This document shows positions 58,014 to 64,000 of a stretch of DNA of 64,000 nucleotides, in pieces. The stretch is from Cercis canadensis. Taxonomy: Eukaryota > Streptophyta > Magnoliopsida > Fabales > Fabaceae. Both the position numbers and the translations under genes were made by a program. Numbering within the stretch: position 1 is the stretch's first letter; every line of letters begins with the position of its first letter. The DNA is taken from contig QAOA01003742.1 of NCBI GenBank assembly GCA_003255065.1, positions 175,204 through 239,203 on the forward strand. The letters are read 5' to 3'. Under the pieces are notes generated by a model. That model did no database searches, was not told the origin of the DNA, and was given only the letters and a program-made list of their open reading frames with translations.

Positions 58014-61000
58014 TCAAGTTGGTGCATAGAGATCTCGAATGCCCAACTTGTCAAGTGAGTTGTAAAAGTTTCTGCTACAGACAGCTTTTGTAAGAATATC
58101 TGCCAACTGGTCTTTAGATTTAACAAATGGAAATTGAATTATCTTGGTCTCCAGATTTTGTTTGATAAAGTGTCGGTCTATTTCCACATGTTTGGTTCGA
58201 TCATGTTGCACAGGATTATGAGAAATGGCTATAGCAGCCTTGTTGTCACAGAATAGGTTCATTGCACAACTTGGAGCAAAACCAACTTCAGTTAATAGTC
58301 TTCTAAGCCAAAGAAGTTCACAAAGACCCTTAGCCATTCCACGGAACTCAGCTTCAGCACTTGACAATGCTACCACCTTTTGTTTCTTACTTCTCCATGT
58401 TACCAAATTTCCTCCCACAAAGGTAAAATAGCCTGAGGTGGATTTTCTCTCTGTGATATCTCCTGCCCAATCAGCATCTGTATAGCCTTCAACCTGTAGG
58501 TGATTATTTTTTGTGAACATCAGTCCTTTTCCAGGTGACGACTTCAAGTACCGAAGAATCCGAATTACTGCATTCATGTGATCTCTACTTGGGCAATGCA
58601 TGAATTGGCTTACTACACTTACAGCATAGGCTATGTCAGGTCGTGTATGAGATAGATAAATAAGTCTGCCAACTAACCTCTGGTACCTCCCTTTGTCTGT
58701 TGGCACTTGGTCTAGATATTCTCCAAGTTGGTGGTTTTGTACTATTGGTGTATCTGCAGGTTTACAATTTAGTAGTCCAACCTCTGTCAAGAGATCTAGG
58801 ATATATTTTTGTTGAGAAAGAAAGATGCCTTGTTTTGATCGGGCAACCTCAATTCCTAGAAAATATTTAAGTCCTAGATTTTTCATCTCAAATTCTGTTG
58901 CCAACTGTTTTTGAAGTCTTGCTATTTCCTCTGAGTCATCTCCTGTAATGATCATGTCGTCTACATAGACTATCAAAGCTGTTATCTTACCTCGGCAATG
59001 TTTCAAGAATAATGTATGATCTGTGTTGCTTTGTCGAAAGCCATATTTCCTCATTGCCGAGCTTAATCGCCCAAACCATGCCCTCGGGGATTGCTTCAAA
59101 CCATACAGGGTTCGTTGCAATTTGCACACACACTTAGTTTCCGAATTTGTCATATAACCTGGAGGAATATCCATGTAGATTTCTTCTTTAAGATGTCCAT
59201 GGAGAAAAGCATTCTTGACGTCTAACTGATGTAATGTCCAATCAAGATTTGTTGCAAGAGATAATAGAACTCTAACAGTATTCAACTTGGCCACTGGTGA
59301 AAAGGTTTCTTGATAGTCTATGCCATATGTCTGCGTAAAGCCTTTGGCCACTAATCTTGCTTTGTACCTTTCAACTGACCCATCGGCTTTGTACTTGATA
59401 AAGAAGACCCACTTGCACCCTATTGGTTTTTTCCCTTTTGGTAAGGGAATAAGAGTCCATGTCTCATTTTTCTGTAATGCCTCCATTTCCTCCTTCATAG
59501 CTTAAACCCATCTAGTGTCATCTAGAGCCTCTTCAACACTTGTAGGAACATAATGTGAGGAGAGCTCATTTGCAAATTTCTTGAGGGGTTCAGACAATTC
59601 TTTTGTAGAAACATAATTAGCAATCAGATATCTTAATCTATGGTCCTCTATTTCAGGAGAATATCTTTTGGGTGGTTTACCCCGATTATGCCTGTAAGGT
59701 AGCTCATAGTCAGGAGTATCCATAGTATTAAAAATGCAAGGAGTGACAAGAGAGCTTACCTCAATGATATTCTCAGGAGATGGGTCGATGGATACTGAAG
59801 AGTCAGGGGGTGCAGCTACTTCAGCTTCTGGAGATATCAATGGCTCTTCTATGGGTTCAACTATTTCAGCTTCTGGAGATATCAATGGCTCTTCTATGGG
59901 TTCCGCTACTTCAGTTTCTAGAGATATCAATGGCTCTCCTAAAGTCGTTTGAGGAGCATCATCGTTGGAAGGTTGATCAGTTGTCTGGTCGTCAACCTAA
60001 TTATTAACCCAATTCAACTCTTCTTTTCGTGTCTCCCCCTGAAGAGGAGAATTGGATGGATTAGGGGAGTAGAAAGTGTCAGACTCAAGGAACGTGACAT
60101 CCATAGTCACATATGTGTGCCAAGTGGCTGGGTTATAGCAGCGGTATCCTTTTTGGTGTACAGCATAGCCTAGAAAAAGGCAGCGAATGGCACAGGGATC
60201 AAGTTTTGTACGTTGGTTCTTATGTAGATGAACAAACGCAACACATCCAAAGACGCAATGTGGGAGCATGTGTACGGTGGGTAAGGGCACATATGTAGAC
60301 AAGGTCTGAAGTGGAGTCTTAAATTCAAGAACCTTTGAGGGCATACGATTAATGAGATAGACAGCTGTGGCAACAACATCAGCCTAGTGGTGGTTGGGTA
60401 CGTGAGCTCCATGTAAGAGAGCTCGAGTAGTTTCAAGGATGTGGCGATTCTTGCGTTCTGCAAGACCATTTTGCTGAGGAGTCTGAGGGCAGGAAGTCTC
60501 ATGAATAAGTCTATGATGTTGGAAATAATCACGAAACTGTTGATTGACGTACTCGCCACCATTATCAGATCGAAGGATACAAATCTTAGCTGAGTATTGG
60601 GTCTGAACCATTCTATGGAAAAGTTGAAAGACATGGAACACCTCATTTTTTTGTTTCAACAGGTAAATCCAAGTCATGCGAGTACAATCATCGACAAAGA
60701 TCACAAACCAGCGGAAACCAGAAATAGTGGACTTTGGAGAAGGACCCCACACATCAGAATGAATCAAAGCAAACGGAACATCACTTTTATTCATGCTTAA
60801 CGGAAAAGGAACTCGATGACTTTTAGCTAAAATACAAGCCTCACATTTGAAGTCCAACAAGGAGGTGTCTAAAAATAAATCAAGAAAAATATGTTTTAGA
60901 TAACCAAATGAAGGATGGCCTAGTCGACGATGCCACAGCAAAATTTGGTCCACTTTGAGGTTACTAATGCGGTGCACGTGGTGAGCTCGTCCTACACTGA

Positions 61001-62434
61001 AATCCTCCATATAATAAAGTCCCCCCCTCTTAGTACCACGCCCAATTATCTCCTTGGTGAGAATATCCTGAAGAAGACAAAACGAAGGATAAATAAGTGC
61101 AACACAATTCAAGTCTTTAGTAACTTGACTCACAGATAGCAATTTATGTGAAAGGGAGGGCACAAGTAACGTATTAGAAAGAGGTAGGCTAGTGATAACA
61201 TCACAGTTCCAGCCCCTGTTACCGAAGATAAACCACCAGTGGCATTGGCAATGCTTGTGCGCTGAGGAGGTGAGGAATCAGTAAAATCACTTGCATCAAA
61301 TGTCATATGGTCTGTGGCTCCGGAATCAAGGATCCAAGCATGACAGTCAGCGTCTGGATTAGGACAAAGTAGAGCATTATCTTGGGTAGAGGTTGGAATG
61401 AGGGAAAGTTGTGGTTTTGCAGCAGCTACCGCAGCTTTTCCCGTGTTGGCACCTATATCTCAACGTTTCCGAGCTTGAAACTCATGCCACCAGTCGAGAT
61501 AGCCATGAAGCTTGAAACAAGTGTCATGGGTATGTTTTGTACCTCCACAGTGAGAGCACTTAATTCCATCAGATAGGTCTCGCTGTTTAGAGTGGGAACC
61601 AGTTTTGCTACACTGCAAAGTGAGAGACCTGGAAGGTGTATTTGGTTTCGATCCATGCTGGAAACTCTTAGATGTGAGAACTGCTCCTGGTATTTCATTT
61701 GGACTGCTCGTCGTCATCACTGCTGGACAGAGAGCTTCCCTACGAACATGGGCATAGGCTTGCTCTATTGTTGGAAAAGGTTTTATCTGCAAGACATCAC
61801 TTCGGATATTGTCTAAATGATCATCAAGGCCATCTAAGAATACATAGACCCGATCTTCTTGGACAAGGGTATTGTAGTGATGGATATCAATGGGACACTT
61901 CATCGGGTTTGGTCGATGAAAATCTATTTCACGCCAGAGTCCTTGGAGATCAGTATAGTATTTTTCAAGGGAACCACCAGCCTGTTTGAGGCGGGTCACA
62001 CGGCGTCGGAGGTCATACACTTGAGAGGTGTCGCTACCATCAAAGTACATAGTCCCAACTGCATCCCACACCATCTTGGTTGTTGGGAATCGAATGAAGT
62101 TGCCGATAAGAGAGGAGTCCATGGAGTTAATCAACCATCCTTTAACAATCGCGTTGTCGGTCCGCCAACGTTGAAAGGTAGAGTCTGTTTGAGGAGGTTG
62201 AGGAAGATCGCCATTTATATATCCCAGTTTGTCTTTGCCCGAGATATACATCTCGACCACCTGGGACCAAAGAGCATAGTTGGTGCCATCCAACTTGATG
62301 CCAATCGGTGCAATATTATGGTTAGAATGAGTAGTAGCTGGGGTTGAAGTTTGGCTTAACATTTCAATCATTTTTGTGGTAAGCTCGGCAAGGATAGAGG
62401 ACGTATCCTCAGTATGGGGTTATGTATCAGCCAT
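58014..62434 (-). pseudogene. Gag-Pol of copia unit D, interrupted
   Basis: The start codon at 62434 is followed by TAA at codon 5 (MADT-stop). An internal frame then covers gag from 62371 to a stop at about 61460, in ARKR. Further pieces: 61163-60384 (protease end, pre-integrase, integrase with RSDNGGEY), 60344-59997, 59930-59502 and 59498-58014 (RT and RNase H). Breaks include a lost G near 61187 (GGTAGGCTAG), a Trp-to-stop near 60385, stops near 59997 and 59936, and a Gln-to-stop (TAA) at 59502. RT has a 3-bp deletion (NLGLKYF for NLGGLKYF) near 58875. The unit is more decayed than B. Confidence 0.9.
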
Positions 62435-62475
62435 GCAGAAAGAAAGAGTGGGTTACAGAAAGAATAGGATCGGTA

Positions 62476-62487
62476 GCCCTGATACCA
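62476..62487 (-). other. Primer-binding site of unit D (one mismatch)
   Basis: Minus strand TGGTATCAGGGC: A-to-G compared with the exact sites of B and C. Confidence 0.85.
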
Positions 62488-62764
62488 TGTCAAACAGTAT
62501 CTCTTTCTGTCTTATTTTATTCCTCAAGACCCCATTGTTTATATACAAAATAGGCACCTACAATCCCTCCTATGCGTGGGCCTAGTAATATTAAATTATA
62601 GCTACAATTCCTCCTATAAGTGTGCCTAGCAATATTATATTACAGCTACACTACCTATTTTAGCTATACAACAATCACGGTAATTAATTAATTTAAAGGG
62701 TATATCCCAAGATTAACTCCTAAGATCTCTTAGAGATCAATTCAGGCCACAACTCACGCCAACA
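62488..62764 (-). repeat. LTR4 of the array
   Basis: Outer LTR with TGTCAAACAG and AGACCCCATTG, as in LTR1. I count about four differences from LTR1 (AAATTATAG/AAATTACAG, CCTAGC/CCTAAC, AGCTAT/AGCTCT, CGCCAA/CGCTAA). The target repeat ATAAG follows at 62765-62769. Confidence 0.9.
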
Positions 62765-62769
62765 ATAAG
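62765..62769. repeat. Right target-site duplication of the copia array (ATAAG)
   Basis: Matches 48214-48218 exactly. Confidence 0.85.
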
Positions 62770-63277
62770 AACATTCATGGCTCATTTATCCAAGCTTTAA
62801 GCCAACTACCTGAGACTTTACCTGCTGAACTGACTAGGACCTTCAAAACAATTGTACCAATCCCTTAAGAATAATTGTCATTAATAATTGTTTTGAACGC
62901 AAATTTGATGAAGTGAACATTTCAAGCTTATAAACTAACTAGATAAGCTTTGTCTATACCAGTTACGTTAGTCACTAATATTCTTCCAAAAGAGTAGCAC
63001 ATGCAGATAGAGCACACCTGGTTCAGATGATACCTTATAAGGTTGATGGCCAAGGATCGAATCCCAATTACCCAACATCACTCTAGATGGTCTTCCCGAA
63101 TAGTCCTTTTATTTGGTAGGTAAATTTTTTGGTTATAATTTAGATTTTAGATTTCTTGTAAATTATTCAAGATTTTACTATTAAATTATACTTATTAACT
63201 TATTCAAATTTTAGATGGCGAAAGAATGAGACCTATCAGAGTCAACAAGAAGACTTAGAATAAGACGTATTAATTAN
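62770..63277. other. Right flank of the array, possible SINE-like segment
   Basis: Mostly AT-rich with no gene. At about 63000-63080, CACACCTGGTTCAGATGATACC and GGATCGAATCCC are spaced like the A and B boxes of a tRNA-derived SINE, but no poly-A or T tail or target duplication was found. Confidence 0.25.
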
Positions 63278-63278
63278 T

Positions 63279-63452
63279 TATTAATTAGCATATATACATG
63301 ACTAGACGTAACATCAAAACATGAGACTTATCCTCTGACTATACCAACTTGTTTGCCGACCTACACTACAAACATGATATCGAGGGCTTCATATATATAT
63401 ATATATATAATAGATTAATATATTGACAATATTTTTTGGCACCAAGAAGAGT
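63279..63452. repeat. Host-type segment, second copy of 47.2 kb and 41.04 kb blocks
   Basis: 63279-63390 matches 47205-47320. A TA microsatellite occupies about 63391-63410. 63425-63452 matches 41042-41069 and continues after the solo LTR. Confidence 0.75.
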
Positions 63453-63818
63453 TGACATAGACTGGGTCGCAGGAGATTTTATGGATCGAGCAGAGCATAA
63501 TAAGGCCCAGAAAAAAGAGGCCCTAATTGACCTGATTTAGTAATAAGGACATAACTTTCAGCTTGGGTGGAGTTATAAAGCTTGTTCAGAGGCAACTGGG
63601 AATACCTGGTTGAGGCCATTTTTGAGCCCAAAATCTCTCAGAAACGTCTGTTTTGGGCTGTTTTCTAGTTTACTGATTTCTTTTGTAATGTTTTAGGGTT
63701 TCCTTTTAATATTGAAGCTTTATGTTTCATTGTAGCCGTATTCAGAATATTATTCAGTTTCTTTGAGAATTATATAGTTTGTGTTTGAGGTTCCTTTCTT
63801 TGCTTTCTCACTGCGTCA
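63453..63818 (+). mobile_element. Solo LTR (366 bp) with 5-bp target duplication
   Basis: The segment starts TGACATAGACTGGG and ends CTGCGTCA, i.e. TG...CA. It is flanked by AGAGT on both sides (63448-63452 and 63819-63823). The paralogous sequence at 41061-41075 (AAGAAGAGTATAGTG) has a single AGAGT and no insert, i.e. an empty site. A single LTR with a target duplication is the product of recombination between the two LTRs of a former element. The strand is arbitrary, because no internal domain remains. Confidence 0.85.
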
Positions 63819-64000
63819 AGAGTATAGTGTTTTTTATTTATTAATACTACTTTGAAAAGTTNTGAAAAGTTCATGGAATACTAGATATGTATGTTAAGCA
63901 TGGTCAAGTACTTAGCGTCTTAGAATTTAGAGAACTATTATATCTCGCAGTCCGAACAAGTATACTCATCAGGAAAAAAAAAAAAGTTGCACCAAAAAAA
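63819..64000. repeat. Continuation of the duplicated host-type segment
   Basis: Matches 41066-41230 (ATTAATACTACTTTGAAAAG, GTACTTARCGTCTTAGAATT, AAAGTTGCACC). A single N at 63862 is flanked by a duplicated TGAAAAGTT. Confidence 0.8.

Larger units (their letters stand above)
48219..62764 (-). mobile_element. Tandem array of three copia units sharing four LTRs
   Basis: The order on the plus strand is LTR1 (48219-48495), unit B, LTR2 (52968-53244), unit C, LTR3 (57730-58006), unit D, LTR4 (62488-62764). All units read on the minus strand. Every LTR is 277 bp. Each LTR-to-LTR unit is about 5.03 kb, so successive units are offset by about 4.76 kb. Adjacent units share one LTR, with a polypurine tract on one side and a primer site on the other. 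There is no target duplication at the inner LTRs; only the outer edges carry one. This is not nested insertion, and it fits recombination at LTRs or internal homology within one insertion. Confidence 0.92.

Noticed and set aside
48714-62585. Many plus-strand open frames of 60-162 codons within the copia array
   Set aside because: They are antisense shadows of the minus-strand polyprotein and repeat identically in each unit.
63000-63085. tRNA gene or definite SINE
   Set aside because: A- and B-box-like motifs exist but no cloverleaf, tail or target duplication was found; kept only as a weak note.

Overview
This is a repeat-dominated stretch of an AT-rich nuclear plant genome. It looks eudicot: there is a chloroplast-type thioredoxin with transit peptide, a restorer-like (RFL) PPR relic, chalcone-synthase and stearoyl-ACP-desaturase exon fragments, and Sirevirus, Athila-like, Tat/Ogre-like and Ty1/copia retrotransposons. 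Species cannot be fixed from the sequence. No prokaryotic features, CRISPR arrays or rRNA genes were seen. The only plausible live host gene is the first exon of thioredoxin X (minus strand, 1304-1654); its other exons lie off the left edge.

Layout. 1-1.9 kb: thioredoxin X exon 1 with a CACGTG-rich upstream region. 3.2-3.5 kb: Mutator-like MITE touching a 59-bp tandem duplication. 3.9-5.4 kb: broken RFL-type PPR gene. 7.6-9.9 kb: 5' half of a Sirevirus-like copia ending in a 909-base assembly gap. 11.3-11.9 kb: 3' tail of a chromodomain gypsy element. 12.2-15.5 kb: a 539-bp foldback beside a 2.7-kb hAT-type element carrying a PPR fragment. 16.0-16.5 kb: 66-bp minisatellite. 16.6-20.8 kb: tentative Tat/Ogre LTR. 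21.5-22.2 kb: gypsy tail. 22.8-25.1 kb: Athila-like gag, PBS and LTR (minus). 25.2-35.2 kb: a complete but decayed 10-kb Sirevirus with a third ORF. 35.3-35.9 kb: unidentified gene fragment. 36.35-41.04 kb: 5'-truncated, chimeric copia copy A (minus). 42.0-43.3 kb: type III polyketide synthase and stearoyl-ACP desaturase fragments, back to back. 46.9-47.2 kb: palindromic MITE. 48.2-62.8 kb: a head-to-tail array of three copia units (B, C, D) sharing four 277-bp LTRs. 63.45-63.82 kb: a solo LTR whose empty site is preserved in a paralogous segment at 41.06 kb.

The most striking structure is the copia array. LTR1-B-LTR2-C-LTR3-D-LTR4 all point the same way, neighbours share LTRs, and the whole 14.5 kb is flanked by one 5-bp target-site duplication (ATAAG). 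Only the middle unit C has an uninterrupted 1474-residue Gag-Pol frame. Diagnostic bases show B and D are mosaics: B is C-like only next to LTR2, D is C-like only next to LTR3, and the outer LTRs share variants absent from the inner pair. This points to homologous recombination (unequal exchange, gene conversion, or capture of a circular copy) building a tandem retroelement array at one insertion site.

Limits: all comparisons are by eye, without alignment or database search. Single Ns flanked by short duplicated sequence suggest unmerged scaffold overlaps, so some duplications may be assembly artefacts.
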